64,000 nt of DNA from Planctomyces sp. SH-PL14. Lineage in GTDB: Bacteria > Planctomycetota > Planctomycetia > Planctomycetales > Planctomycetaceae. The notes under the pieces are model-generated. The model had not been told where the DNA came from, ran no database searches, and saw only the letters and a program-made list of their open reading frames with translations. Made by a program: the position numbers and the translations under genes. Shown piece by piece: positions 22,750 to 30,744 of the stretch. The stretch spans positions 5,474,001-5,538,000 of the forward strand of contig NZ_CP011270.1 of assembly GCF_001610835.1 (NCBI RefSeq), given 5' to 3'. Positions within the stretch are counted from its first letter, which is position 1. Each line of letters opens with the position of its first letter.

Positions 22750-23358
22750 TCAGGCTCCTTTGTTTGCTTCGAAGACCGCTCGTGCGAATCCCATCGGGGT
22801 CGCTGATCTGAGGTTCGCCCGATCCGCACTCGGCGGCATGAGGTGCATCCGGCTTCCGTCGGTTGGCTCGATCGGACAGCGGTCAGGCATTACGAAGCCC
22901 CCCCCTGTCCACAGACAGGTCTTCTTCGTGTAGTTGTCAGCAAGTTCGAACTGGCCGTAGTCGCACGGGTCGAACATGTGGTCCGCTTTCCGCCAGTAGG
23001 TCGCGAGCGTCCCCACCGGGTTCTCCAGCATCCACGGGGCGCCGCTCCACTCGCAGATGTCCCGGCACCGCTCGACCAAGTTCACGGCTTGAGCCAGGCC
23101 GCCAAGCCCCTTGTCCTTGAACCAGCGGGCACCACTTACGGCGAAGTGGGTGCAAGGAGGGAAGGCGAAGACGATCGCGTACTCTCGCCGTGGGGGGAGC
23201 CATTCGAGGATGTCCGCCCCTACGCGAACCAGGTTGCCGTCCTTGCTGACTCCCGGAGCATGTTGCATGTCGACGCACCAGCACTCGTAGCCGGCGTCCA
23301 GCCACGGGCGAACCATGTTGGTCGTCAGGTCGCACAGGGACAGGACGATCTTGTTCAC
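22750..23358 (-). CDS. DNA cytosine-C5 methyltransferase-like protein, short form
   Basis: 202 residues. GTG at 23358 (MNKIVLSLCDLTTNMVRPWLDAGYECWCVDMQH) is chosen because GGAGG lies eight bases before it. The Rossmann start has LSLCDLTTNM; motif IV is FPPCTHFAVSGARWF with the PC dipeptide; motif VI-like LENPVG follows. The size is far below a full Dcm enzyme and no target-recognition domain is seen, as in several phage-only relatives. It probably modifies phage DNA or a nucleotide. No restriction enzyme is beside it. Confidence 0.7.
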   Translation of the reverse strand: MNKIVLSLCDLTTNMVRPWLDAGYECWCVDMQHAPGVSKDGNLVRVGADILEWLPPRREYAIVFAFPPCTHFAVSGARWFKDKGLGGLAQAVNLVERCRDICEWSGAPWMLENPVGTLATYWRKADHMFDPCDYGQFELADNYTKKTCLWTGGGFVMPDRCPIEPTDGSRMHLMPPSADRANLRSATPMGFARAVFEANKGA

Positions 23359-23418
23359 GCTCACACCCTCCAAACAAAAACCACCTGCCTCTTCCCACCC
23401 TCCGGCTTCATTGCCGGG

Positions 23419-23874
23419 CTACTCTCCAGTTCGTCCAAGTCGGTCGATCTCGGCGGCGATCAGCGCTCCAGCCTTAACCAGTTCCCGAATGCGGTCGCCT
23501 GGCGTTGGCTTCCACCAGTGCGACTCGAACGGCCAGACGAGCCCCTGAACAGATGCATGGCCTGACTCAACTCCGAACATCATTGATCGGTTGCCGTCCG
23601 ACATCGCGTAGCACGCCGCTGCGTTGGACAGTTCCCCATACTGATGCCCGTCGTCGTGCTCCGGAGTCCACCCCTCAGACGACACCTGCCGCTCTCGTTC
23701 TGCGGCGATCAATTCGACACCGGTCATGACATCCCCTTTTGGTTGGAAACAAAACAATTGCCGGGCAGCACAAAAGAACTCGCTCGACGCGTTGTGCGAA
23801 CCGCAGATGCAGCACCGCCAGACCAGCTCTCCGCCGACCAAGGACACCACGCGATCGGAGAGGGGACGGATCAC
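23419..23874 (-). CDS. Phage hypothetical of the ELIAAERxRQ family
   Basis: 151 residues if GTG 23874 is used; AAGGAGG lies just before it. That adds a zinc-like start (WRCCICGSHNASSEFFCAARQLFC). The conserved family part begins at an internal ATG (23727; AAGGGG upstream): MTGVELIAAERERQVSSEGWTPEHDDGHQYGELSNAAACYAM, then PWEF-like WPFESHWWKPTPGDRIRELVKAGALIAAEIDRL. This family is frequent in phages; function unknown. Confidence 0.65.
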   Translation of the reverse strand: MIRPLSDRVVSLVGGELVWRCCICGSHNASSEFFCAARQLFCFQPKGDVMTGVELIAAERERQVSSEGWTPEHDDGHQYGELSNAAACYAMSDGNRSMMFGVESGHASVQGLVWPFESHWWKPTPGDRIRELVKAGALIAAEIDRLGRTGE

Positions 23875-23917
23875 AAAACCTCCTTCACTCAAAAGCTCTC
23901 CGCCGACGAGCGGGGTG

Positions 23918-24892
23918 TTACTGGGACGTCAGGGCGGTAACTTCCTCTGATCCAGTGGGCATGAACCCTCCCGGTCGATACGCCCCAATGTCGATGAGGT
24001 GAGCGTTTGAAAGAGCGTTCCCCACTTGATCAGCGGCCCACTGCAGGTCCAGATTGCCGTTCCCTTCCTTGGACCAATCAGCGAGTTCGATGATCTTGTT
24101 GCAGTCGTGGGTGAACAGTCGCTTGATCGACAGGAGCTTGTCCCGCTCCACCTTCAGCCCCGCCACCTCACCCTGCAGGCGACGGACCTCGGCGTCCGAC
24201 TCCTCCAGTTCTCGCCCCAGAGCGTCACATGCCATCGCATCACCGACCGCGTCCCTCGCAGCGTCCACCGCCTTGATGATCGTCTCAGCCATCAGACGAC
24301 CTGACCCACCGCAGTAGTGGCAGTCGATCGCTTCTCCTGTGTGGTCCGTGCCAGCGTGGCCGTCATTGCACTTCGGACACTTGAGACTGACCCCATCAGC
24401 CTCGGCGGGAATCTCCCGGATTCGTCTCCGCAGGTCTCGCAGGCACGCCTTGATGCACTCGCGGTGCTGAGCGGGCATGTCGGTGTACTTATTCAGCGCG
24501 TCGTAGCCGGTCTCGGACATCTCCATCAGCAACTTGTTCTTGTCATCCGACGTAATCAGGGCGACGGAGGTCTCAATAAACGCCTCATCGATCGGGTCCT
24601 CCGGCGCCTCGTCGTACGCCCGCTCCAGTTCTTCGTCTGTCATCTCCTCGGCGGGAATCTCGGCGGGGGTGAGGTCGGAGGACGTGGCGCGGCGGGCGAA
24701 ACGGTACCTGTTCGGCAGATAGATGTCCGACACGTACGACTCTCCTTGCTGGTCGTTGATGAACCATTTCCCGGACCTCACGCCGAGAAAAAACTCCGGC
24801 TCGGGATCTCCCTCCTTGGGGAAGTCCTCCACCAATCGCACCAGTTCAGCAGGCACGTCGCCTCGGTTCGCTTCAGTCAGCTCAATCAGCAT
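23918..24892 (-). CDS. Phage protein with zinc motif and coiled coil
   Basis: 324 residues, acidic. Residues about 75-110 are very acidic (EMTDEELERAYDEAPEDPIDEAFIE). A DnaJ-type zinc motif, CPKCNDGHAGTDHTGEAIDCHYCGGSGR, stands at about 172-200. A coiled-coil helix follows (ELEESDAEVRRLQGEVAGLKVERDKLL). It sits directly downstream of the helicase. A combined or fused phage hypothetical; no function recognised. Confidence 0.6.
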   Translation of the reverse strand: MLIELTEANRGDVPAELVRLVEDFPKEGDPEPEFFLGVRSGKWFINDQQGESYVSDIYLPNRYRFARRATSSDLTPAEIPAEEMTDEELERAYDEAPEDPIDEAFIETSVALITSDDKNKLLMEMSETGYDALNKYTDMPAQHRECIKACLRDLRRRIREIPAEADGVSLKCPKCNDGHAGTDHTGEAIDCHYCGGSGRLMAETIIKAVDAARDAVGDAMACDALGRELEESDAEVRRLQGEVAGLKVERDKLLSIKRLFTHDCNKIIELADWSKEGNGNLDLQWAADQVGNALSNAHLIDIGAYRPGGFMPTGSEEVTALTSQ

Positions 24893-24921
24893 GGAGAACT
24901 CCTACGACGGGCTTGGGGGAA

Positions 24922-26247
24922 TTAGTTTTCGAAGTAACCGCGGTCCGCGAACTTCATCGCGTGCTTCTGCCAAACAAGGCCAGCAAGCCCTGTCGGACCG
25001 GATCGGTTCTTCGCCACGATCAAGTCCGCCTCGCCCGGGCGGTTCTCTGGCTCGTATGCGTCCGGACGGTGAAGGAACATCACCACGTCCGCGTCCTGCT
25101 CAATTGCCCCGGATTCGCGAAGGTCTGAGAGCTTTGGTTTTTTGTCTTCTCGAGACTCAACCGCTCGGTTCAATTGCCCCAGGGCGATCACCGGTACACT
25201 CAGACTTTTGGCCAGGCACTTAAGGCGGCGGGTGATACTCGAGATCTGCTGTTCTCGAGGAATGTGACGATCCTCGGACTCGATCAACTGGAGGTAGTCG
25301 ATCACGATGAGGCCGATGTCGTCGCTCCGCTTCGTTCTCCTCGAGATCGCGGCGATTCGTGTCATCGTTTGACCGGGCTGGTCATCGATCAGAATGCTGT
25401 ACCCACGAAGGCTTTCTGCCGCCTCCGTAAGTGCGAACTGCTCCTGCTCGCTGAGCTCCCCCAGTCGCAACTTGTGGCCACTGATCTGCGCCTCGATGCA
25501 TAGAAGCCGCTCGCCAAGTTCGAGCTTTGACTGCTCGAGACTGAACACCAGAACCCCGCGGTTTGCTCGAGCAACTGCCAAGGCCAAGTTGCACACCAGG
25601 GCCGTTTTCCCCATCGAGGGGCGAGCCGCCAGGATGATGAGTTCCGACGGATGAAACCCCGTCAGAATCTTGTCGAGGCTGTCGAAGCCCGAAGGGACTC
25701 CGCGTTGCCCATCGGCTCCCATGCGGTCAAAGATTCTCGAGAACGTGTCCTCGAGGATGTCCTTCAGTTTGATCTTGGCCGTACCCGATTGTCGCTCAAC
25801 GATCTCGAACAGTCGATGTTCTGCTCGAGCCAGGATCTCTTCGCTTTCGTCGTTGCCATCTCGAGCTTCCCGGATTGAGTCCGTGCAGGATTCGATCACC
25901 GACCGAAGCACGTATTTGCTCCGCACGATGTTGGCGTAGTATTCGGCGTGGGCCGCGTGAGGGACTGTAGCTATGACGGCAATGATGTAGTTCTGGCCGC
26001 CAACGTCATCGAGTTGCCCCCGCTTCTCCATCTCGTTTCGCAGGGTGACGGCATCGATCCCGCGGATCCCCCGTTCGTGCATCTCCCGGATGGCCAGGAA
26101 AAGTTTGCGGTTCGCATCGGCGTAAAAGTGATCCACCTCAACGATCGGCGTCACCTCATCGATCGCCCTCTGATCGCAGAGCATGCTTCCGAGAACGCAC
26201 CGCTCTGCCTCGAGGTCTTGCGGTGGAACAAAGAACGAGTCACCCAC
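24922..26247 (-). CDS. dnaB: Replicative DNA helicase (DnaB-like)
   Basis: 441 residues. N-terminal domain PPQDLEAERCVLGSMLCDQRAIDEV..., linker, and a RecA-type motor: Walker A AARPSMGKTALVCNLA, the LVFSLEQSKLELGERLL segment, Walker B IGLIVIDYLQLI, and the H4 motif LGQLNRAVESREDKKPKLSDLRESGAIEQDADVVMFLHR. All are normal DnaB features. It unwinds DNA at the phage fork and is probably loaded by the product of the adjacent initiator gene, whose stop it overlaps by eight nt. The coding sequence contains 11 CTCGAG hexamers. Confidence 0.95.
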   Translation of the reverse strand: MGDSFFVPPQDLEAERCVLGSMLCDQRAIDEVTPIVEVDHFYADANRKLFLAIREMHERGIRGIDAVTLRNEMEKRGQLDDVGGQNYIIAVIATVPHAAHAEYYANIVRSKYVLRSVIESCTDSIREARDGNDESEEILARAEHRLFEIVERQSGTAKIKLKDILEDTFSRIFDRMGADGQRGVPSGFDSLDKILTGFHPSELIILAARPSMGKTALVCNLALAVARANRGVLVFSLEQSKLELGERLLCIEAQISGHKLRLGELSEQEQFALTEAAESLRGYSILIDDQPGQTMTRIAAISRRTKRSDDIGLIVIDYLQLIESEDRHIPREQQISSITRRLKCLAKSLSVPVIALGQLNRAVESREDKKPKLSDLRESGAIEQDADVVMFLHRPDAYEPENRPGEADLIVAKNRSGPTGLAGLVWQKHAMKFADRGYFEN

Positions 26248-27145
26248 GATTTACCTCACCATTGCCCCTTGAAGCCTGATCACGGAGATACGCCAACATC
26301 GGATTGCGAACGGCCGGAGATGCCCGCGGGTTCGCAAAGTTCTTGAGCATCGCCAGCGCCGCCGGCTCACGCTCGAGAACACGCTCCGCCAGAGGCCGAA
26401 ACTCGGCGGGTGGAATGCTGTCCAAGGTTGCCCCGAACAACACCTCGAGATCCGACGACTCGGCGGGCGGTTGCTCCTGATCGGCCCACCCCTTCGTCGG
26501 CTCGAGATCCCGGGCGACCCGCTTGAGTCGGGCAATCAGGGTCCAGTGGGTCCAGCCGGCCTTCTTGAACCGGGCCCCGAACACCTCGAGAACCTGGGAG
26601 ACATGCTCGAGACTCGAGGCCGCGACGGCATCAGGAACAATCCGGAAAGCCCCCTCAACGCCGAAGCCTTCCGCCCTCTGGATCAAATCGCCACACCCAC
26701 CCCCACCCTGTGTGTGTGTAATTGAAGATGAAAGTGAAGATGAAGGGGTTGGATTTTGGTTAACCTGGGTGGTTGGATTTTGGTTAACCAAACTGGGGTT
26801 CCCCCCCTTCGACCCGGCAGTTTTGCGAATCTGGCGAAGCTGCTCGTCCCGGATCATCCTTCGGCAAACGAGAGCACCCGTCTCTTCGTCCCGACTGGCC
26901 ACTCCGTATGCCTCCAATTTGGTTAAGGTACTTTCGAGATTTTGGTTATCCAAACCGAGGGCAGCCGCCAGGGCTTCGTTCGGCATTGGCTTCCCGTTAA
27001 GGAGCAAAACCCCCCTCTTTGACGACTCGTGCATCAGCAGGAGGATCTCGAACCACACCCCACGGTCGTGGTAGTTGAGCGCCTGCACGCCCGGATCCTT
27101 CTTCCAGTCTCCTGGGTAGAACTGAAACGAGGGGAGTTTGTTCAC
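26240..27145 (-). CDS. Phage replication initiator / helicase-loader protein
   Basis: 301 residues. Residues 1-115 form a winged-helix domain of the phage replisome-organiser or DUF1376 type: PSFQFYPGDWKKDPGVQALNYHDRGVWFEILLLMHES, LAAALGLDNQNLESTLTKLEAYGVASRDEETGALVCRRM. A low-complexity linker follows (VNQNP repeated, then a Ser run, HTQGGGG). The C-terminal half is helical and may touch DnaB. Gene order initiator-DnaB is typical. The linker DNA holds two 19-bp repeats, a candidate origin as in lambda O. Confidence 0.75.
   Translation of the reverse strand: MNKLPSFQFYPGDWKKDPGVQALNYHDRGVWFEILLLMHESSKRGVLLLNGKPMPNEALAAALGLDNQNLESTLTKLEAYGVASRDEETGALVCRRMIRDEQLRQIRKTAGSKGGNPSLVNQNPTTQVNQNPTPSSSLSSSITHTQGGGGCGDLIQRAEGFGVEGAFRIVPDAVAASSLEHVSQVLEVFGARFKKAGWTHWTLIARLKRVARDLEPTKGWADQEQPPAESSDLEVLFGATLDSIPPAEFRPLAERVLEREPAALAMLKNFANPRASPAVRNPMLAYLRDQASRGNGEVNRG
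26747..26789. repeat. Two 19-bp direct repeats inside the initiator gene (origin candidate)
   Basis: GGTTGGATTTTGGTTAACC occurs at 26747-26765 and again at 26771-26789, a 24-bp period. Each ends with the palindrome GGTTAACC. Partial copies follow near 26920 and 26940. The flank 26710-26746 is rich in A, T and GT steps, low in GC for this genome. Iterons within the initiator gene, beside an AT-rich stretch, are the lambda-type origin design. Confidence 0.45.
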
Positions 27146-27807
27146 TTGGCTGCTCCCCCTCCGTACGCACGCTGGCGATGAAACTCCTGGGCCCTGCGCA
27201 ACAACTCATCCGCCTGCGAGGGATTGGCCTCCGCCAGGGCTGAGAAACTTGGGGCGGATTCTCGAGAGCCGCCGGAGTCGCCCACCTGCCTCTCGAGTAT
27301 TCGAACTCGGGACACGAGCGAGTCGATCTTCTTCCGCAGGATGATCCGACCTTCCTTGCCCCTGAACTTGCGAAACCGCAGTTCCGTCTCCCGCGGCGAA
27401 CACTTCCGGTCGCCGTCAAACTCAATCAGTTCGTGACACGTTCCGCACAGCGCCACCAGGGCCGAGATGTCATCGCCGAGCATTGTCGCCAGGTCGTAGG
27501 TCCGGTGATGAACCTGGGTGGCCTCGGCGGCGCACAGGCGGCAAATGCGGTTCTCCCGGTTCAGCACCCGTTCGCGGATGCTCCTCCACAGCGGAAGAGC
27601 CAGATATTCGTCGTAGGTGATTCCACCCAAGTTCAGCAGGGCTTCTGCCCGCAAATCCTGAAACGAGACCTTGCCAGCACGCCCATGACGCACCATAGTC
27701 TTAGCAGACATGGAACCCTCAACCGGTTCTGTGTTTAGAGGCCCGGGTTGAGCGTTAGTAGCGCTCCCCGGGTCTCGTTCATTGTAGGCTTGGGGTTCCG
27801 TCTTCAC
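27142..27807 (-). CDS. HNH endonuclease
   Basis: 221 residues from GTG 27807 with AGGGA upstream; an alternative start is MSAKTMVRHG at codon 33. The HNH core is ICRLCAAEATQVHHRTYDLATMLGDDISALVALCGTCHELIEF: CxxC at 89-92, HH at 100-101, CxxCH at 121-125. A helical tail (RKKIDSLVSRVRILERQV) follows. It overlaps the start of the initiator gene by four nt. Likely a replication/recombination nuclease or homing-type enzyme. Confidence 0.8.
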   Translation of the reverse strand: MKTEPQAYNERDPGSATNAQPGPLNTEPVEGSMSAKTMVRHGRAGKVSFQDLRAEALLNLGGITYDEYLALPLWRSIRERVLNRENRICRLCAAEATQVHHRTYDLATMLGDDISALVALCGTCHELIEFDGDRKCSPRETELRFRKFRGKEGRIILRKKIDSLVSRVRILERQVGDSGGSRESAPSFSALAEANPSQADELLRRAQEFHRQRAYGGGAAK

Positions 27808-27822
27808 TAATTAAATCCCTTG

Positions 27823-28011
27823 CTAACCGAACATTTTGGCCTGCGTCTTAGGCTTCTTTTCTCGCTCGGCTTCTAACCACTGCCTCACCGCGGCACATTC
27901 CGCCTGCCAACGCGACGGTTTCGGCTCCCCGCTCTCGAATTCGATGATGGCTGCCCGCTCTTCCAGGGCGTCCGGATCCGGGATGCGAGCCTTCAATCCC
28001 TCGAAGGTCAT
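27823..28011 (-). CDS. Small phage protein, unknown
   Basis: 62 residues (MTFEGLKARIPDPDALEERAAIIEFESGEPKPSRWQAECAAVRQWLEAEREKKPK). ATGA overlap with the upstream nuclease gene. The R.QAEC.AVRQWLEAE pattern resembles short phage proteins coded beside DUF1064 nucleases. Function unknown. Confidence 0.6.
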   Translation of the reverse strand: MTFEGLKARIPDPDALEERAAIIEFESGEPKPSRWQAECAAVRQWLEAEREKKPKTQAKMFG

Positions 28012-28385
28012 GCTCGCTCCTTGTGTGGTCCAATCTGCTCAACGTCCCATCCCCCGCCGTTCTTCTGCGCGATGGGCACCACCGCAGAGAACCTTGCCCA
28101 CTGATGTGTTTCGGCCGCGACCTTCAACTTGACGCGGCTCTTGTCTTGGTTCGGGGCGTTCCAGCTTCCCTTCACCTCGATGAACTCCATCGTTTGATCG
28201 TTGTGGATCACCATGAAGTCGGGCGTGTAGAAGGTGTTGTCCGCCAGCCTCAACTTCACGTGCTCGAAGTGGAACTCAGCGATTTCCTTGGCGGCCGCTC
28301 GCGCCTCCAACGCGGCCGCATACCTCTCCTCGGTCTTGGACATTTGTCCGGGGACTCGTCGTTTCATCGCCTTTGCCCGCGCCAT
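28008..28385 (-). CDS. DUF1064-type PD-(D/E)xK nuclease
   Basis: 125 residues from ATG 28385, preceded by GGAGG. The nuclease core is KTEERYAAALEARAAAKEIAEFHFEHVKLRLADNTFYTPDFMVIHNDQTMEFIEVKGSWNAPNQDKSRVKLKVAAE: Asp56 in TPDF and E70-x-K72 in IEVKG. DUF1064 proteins are found in phage replication regions and are considered Holliday-junction or flap-type nucleases. Confidence 0.8.
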   Translation of the reverse strand: MARAKAMKRRVPGQMSKTEERYAAALEARAAAKEIAEFHFEHVKLRLADNTFYTPDFMVIHNDQTMEFIEVKGSWNAPNQDKSRVKLKVAAETHQWARFSAVVPIAQKNGGGWDVEQIGPHKERA

Positions 28386-28596
28386 CTGTTTCGTCCTCCA
28401 ATGTGATTCCTGGCGGCAACCGTCCTTCGGTCACCAGCCTTTTCTTCTCGCACAGAGTGCACCGCTTCGTGCCGTGCTCGTCGCTCCAGGCCGCGTCACT
28501 TCGGCCGCACCCGCACCTCGGACTCTCCACAGGCTTTGCTGCCTGCTTGCAGCGGGCCAGGATCGCTGCGAGACCGGGGGAGTCAGTAGAGGGCAT
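28276..28596 (-). CDS. Small zinc-finger phage protein
   Basis: 106 residues. MPSTDSPGLAAILARCKQAAKPVESPRCGCGRSDAAWSDEHGTKRCTLCEKKRLVTEGRLPPG contains a CxC...CxxC zinc site. The last third is low-complexity and overlaps the DUF1064 gene by 110 nt, which is unusual; the gene may effectively be needed only for its first 70 residues. Confidence 0.45.
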   Translation of the reverse strand: MPSTDSPGLAAILARCKQAAKPVESPRCGCGRSDAAWSDEHGTKRCTLCEKKRLVTEGRLPPGITLEDETDGAGKGDETTSPRTNVQDRGEVCGRVGGASGRQGNR

Positions 28597-29563
28597 AACT
28601 TGCCCGCTCGGTCTTGGGCTTCTTGGTTCCGAACTTCTGGCCGCAGGTGCCTTCCACCTCGCCGTTCTTGCCGCAGATGGCTTTCAGTTCGTCCTGAACC
28701 TGATCCTGAACCGCCTCGATGATCGTCAGCAGGTCGACCAGCTCGGCCGGCGTGGTCTCAACGCGGGATTTCCAGCACTGGCGGGCGCCTTGGCACCGTC
28801 GGCACTTCTCGGCCGTTGCGAATCGGTCAGTGATGAGCGGCTTGTCTGGCTTGGAGCGATTCTTGACGTCGAGCCATCGAGCCGCCGCCCCTTGAATCTC
28901 CGCCTCCAGCACCGGCAGTTCGTCGCGATGAAACTTCACCGGCGGAGACAGGTCCTTGTATTGCGTCCGCAAAACCTGAACACGGAGAACGTTGCAGGCG
29001 GGGTATGTGTCGAACACCAAGGCCGCATGCAGGCGGAATTGAAAGGACTTCTTGATGTGGTCGATGTCGTAGGGTGTGTGGCCTGTCTTCCAGTCCACCT
29101 CAAGGAAGACGTCCTCAGAGACAGTTGCCAGCAACAGATCGAGTTCACTGGTGACCCGGACCGTTTCCCCGCCGACAGAAATGTCTTTGGCGAGCTGCCC
29201 GCTGTAGGCACCTTGTCCACCGTCGAACCGCTCGACATCTCCCGGTCTGTGGCACGACAGCAACTCGGCAATCTTCCACATGCTCGGCCACATTGCCTCC
29301 CAGGTGTCGGGTAGGAGGTCGGTCCGCGTCGCCAGAACCTCCCGCTTCAGAAACTCCGCAATGTCCCGCTTTGACAGCCCCTCACGGATGAACGCTTCGA
29401 TGGTTGCCGAGATCGCGGCGTGCCCCTGATTCCCAACCTCGGCAGCACGAGACGGGATTCGGATTTGCCCCTGCTCGTAGGCGAACTTCTGTGGGCAGTC
29501 ATAGGCGGTTTCAAGGTCGCTGCGGTCGGCAACGTGGATGTCGTCGATGAGATTGAGTTCCAT
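28583..29563 (-). CDS. Cas4/AddB-like exonuclease (PD-(D/E)xK, Fe-S type)
   Basis: 326 residues from ATG 29563, overlapping the ERF stop as TAATG. RecB-type nuclease motifs: His48 (GNQGHAAISATIEAF), Asp142 (TSELDLLLA), Asp157-x-Lys159 (EVDWKTG), then QFRLHAALV. A cysteine at 23 (YDCPQKFAY) and CRRCQGARQC (C-x2-C-x5-C) near residue 258 give the four-cysteine pattern of the iron-sulfur cluster in Cas4 and AddB. With the ERF annealing protein next to it, this makes a two-part phage recombination system like lambda exo/bet. Confidence 0.85.
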   Translation of the reverse strand: MELNLIDDIHVADRSDLETAYDCPQKFAYEQGQIRIPSRAAEVGNQGHAAISATIEAFIREGLSKRDIAEFLKREVLATRTDLLPDTWEAMWPSMWKIAELLSCHRPGDVERFDGGQGAYSGQLAKDISVGGETVRVTSELDLLLATVSEDVFLEVDWKTGHTPYDIDHIKKSFQFRLHAALVFDTYPACNVLRVQVLRTQYKDLSPPVKFHRDELPVLEAEIQGAAARWLDVKNRSKPDKPLITDRFATAEKCRRCQGARQCWKSRVETTPAELVDLLTIIEAVQDQVQDELKAICGKNGEVEGTCGQKFGTKKPKTERASYALY

Positions 29564-30366
29564 TAGAACGGCACCTCCAAGCGATCCATGCAGATCGACC
29601 ACAACTCGCGGGTCCACTTCTTCATCTGATCGGCGTCGGCAACGGCAATGGCGCCGTCAGTCGCCTTGTTCGCCCACACAAAGAACTTGGCTCGACGCTC
29701 AGTTTCCGGAACGCCCTCGCCAAGTTGTCGCTGCCATTCATTGAAGAGATTGGCCATCTCCTCCTTCGTTACCCGGTTATCTCGGGGGGCCTGCTGTGGA
29801 GCATCGCTACGAGCATCAGGGCGGGGCCGTGGAGTTGCCGACCGCCCGTCGTCGTCGCTGTCGGCGGTCACGATCCCCAGTGCTTCACAGAGGGCGTGGC
29901 GCTTCCCGTACGTGATGGCTGATGCCGCCTTTTGAAGGGCGTTCATCATCTTTGTTCCGTCCACCGGCGCCGTGTATTGGGCGGGGAGGCAGTGCCCATC
30001 GACGTGGCGGATCGTGCAGATGACCGTGATGCTCTGTCCGTCGACCCGGGAGTCGAAGGAGTACGACAGCCGGTGCTTTGCGAGATACGGCTTGATGACC
30101 GCAACGATCTGCGGAAGGCTCGCGTACGAATACTCGCTCTTGTAGCCCTCGGCGTCGTGACCTACCGCTGGGCACTCATCCTGAAACGCAGAGAACGCGA
30201 GGTTGAACGCCTTCTCCGCCTCAGACTTCCGAACCCTCTCCTGGAGGTCCACCAGTTTCGCCAGGCTGTCCGGGTCGGTCCCCTTCGTGATCGCCAACTC
30301 GATGATGCTCATCGGAGCCATCGGCTGGGCCACGACCGTTGGTTGTGCTGTCAGTCCCGTTGTCAT
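29563..30366 (-). CDS. erf: ERF-family single-strand annealing protein
   Basis: 267 residues. The ERF core is IIELAITKGTDPDSLAKLVDLQERVRKSEAEKAFNLAFSAFQDECPAVGHDAEGYKSEYSYASLPQIVAVIKPYLAKHRLSYSFDSRVDGQSITVICTIRHVDGH, followed by MMNALQKAASAITYGKRHALCEALGI, all standard for the family. A variable Pro/Arg-rich linker leads to a C-terminal helical part. It anneals complementary strands in phage recombination and pairs with the downstream exonuclease. Confidence 0.92.
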   Translation of the reverse strand: MTTGLTAQPTVVAQPMAPMSIIELAITKGTDPDSLAKLVDLQERVRKSEAEKAFNLAFSAFQDECPAVGHDAEGYKSEYSYASLPQIVAVIKPYLAKHRLSYSFDSRVDGQSITVICTIRHVDGHCLPAQYTAPVDGTKMMNALQKAASAITYGKRHALCEALGIVTADSDDDGRSATPRPRPDARSDAPQQAPRDNRVTKEEMANLFNEWQRQLGEGVPETERRAKFFVWANKATDGAIAVADADQMKKWTRELWSICMDRLEVPF

Positions 30367-30492
30367 TCTTCCGCCTCATCCAAGGAAAGATCGCCCCACG
30401 CAACCCGACCGGTCCTGCGCCACGAATCGGACCCGTCTCTTGGCCTGCGTCGATTGCCTGCTCCCAAGCCGCGGGCCGTCCGCGATAGACGC

Positions 30493-30744
30493 TCAAAACG
30501 GCACCAGATCCCCGAGCACCTTTCGGCACTCCTCGTCGGCGTCAGCCTTGATCACGGCAGCGAGTGCCCGCCGCCCATCTGGAGTGTCCGGAAACAAAAA
30601 CTCCCCGTCGGTCGTGATGTCGATGGTCGCGCCCGGAGTCCTGATCCCGATGTCGCGGAGTCCCGGATCGGTGATCAGAACCTCCGAATGCTTGGGGCCG
30701 CTCTCGTAGTGCAGCACCCGTTCGCCCTTCTGGAAGGTGGCCAT
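30493..30744 (-). CDS. Small phage protein, unknown
   Basis: 83 residues (MATFQKGERVLHYESGPKHSEVLITDPGLRDIGIRTPGATIDITTDGEFLFPDTPDGRRALAAVIKADADEE). A beta-type start and one helix. Coupled to the upstream gene. The 126 nt to the ERF gene shows no further convincing frame. Confidence 0.55.
   Translation of the reverse strand: MATFQKGERVLHYESGPKHSEVLITDPGLRDIGIRTPGATIDITTDGEFLFPDTPDGRRALAAVIKADADEECRKVLGDLVPF

Larger units (their letters stand above)
25149..27297. repeat. Cluster of 19 CTCGAG palindromes across the replication genes
   Basis: CTCGAG starts at 25149, 25238, 25254, 25340, 25534, 25566, 25736, 25750, 25824, 25860, 26209, 26373, 26444, 26501, 26585, 26606, 26613, 27261 and 27292. 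The sites fall in all codon phases, so they do not reflect one repeated dipeptide. Elsewhere in the window the hexamer appears only singly, every few kilobases. Flanks are not conserved beyond the six bases. Confidence 0.85.
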
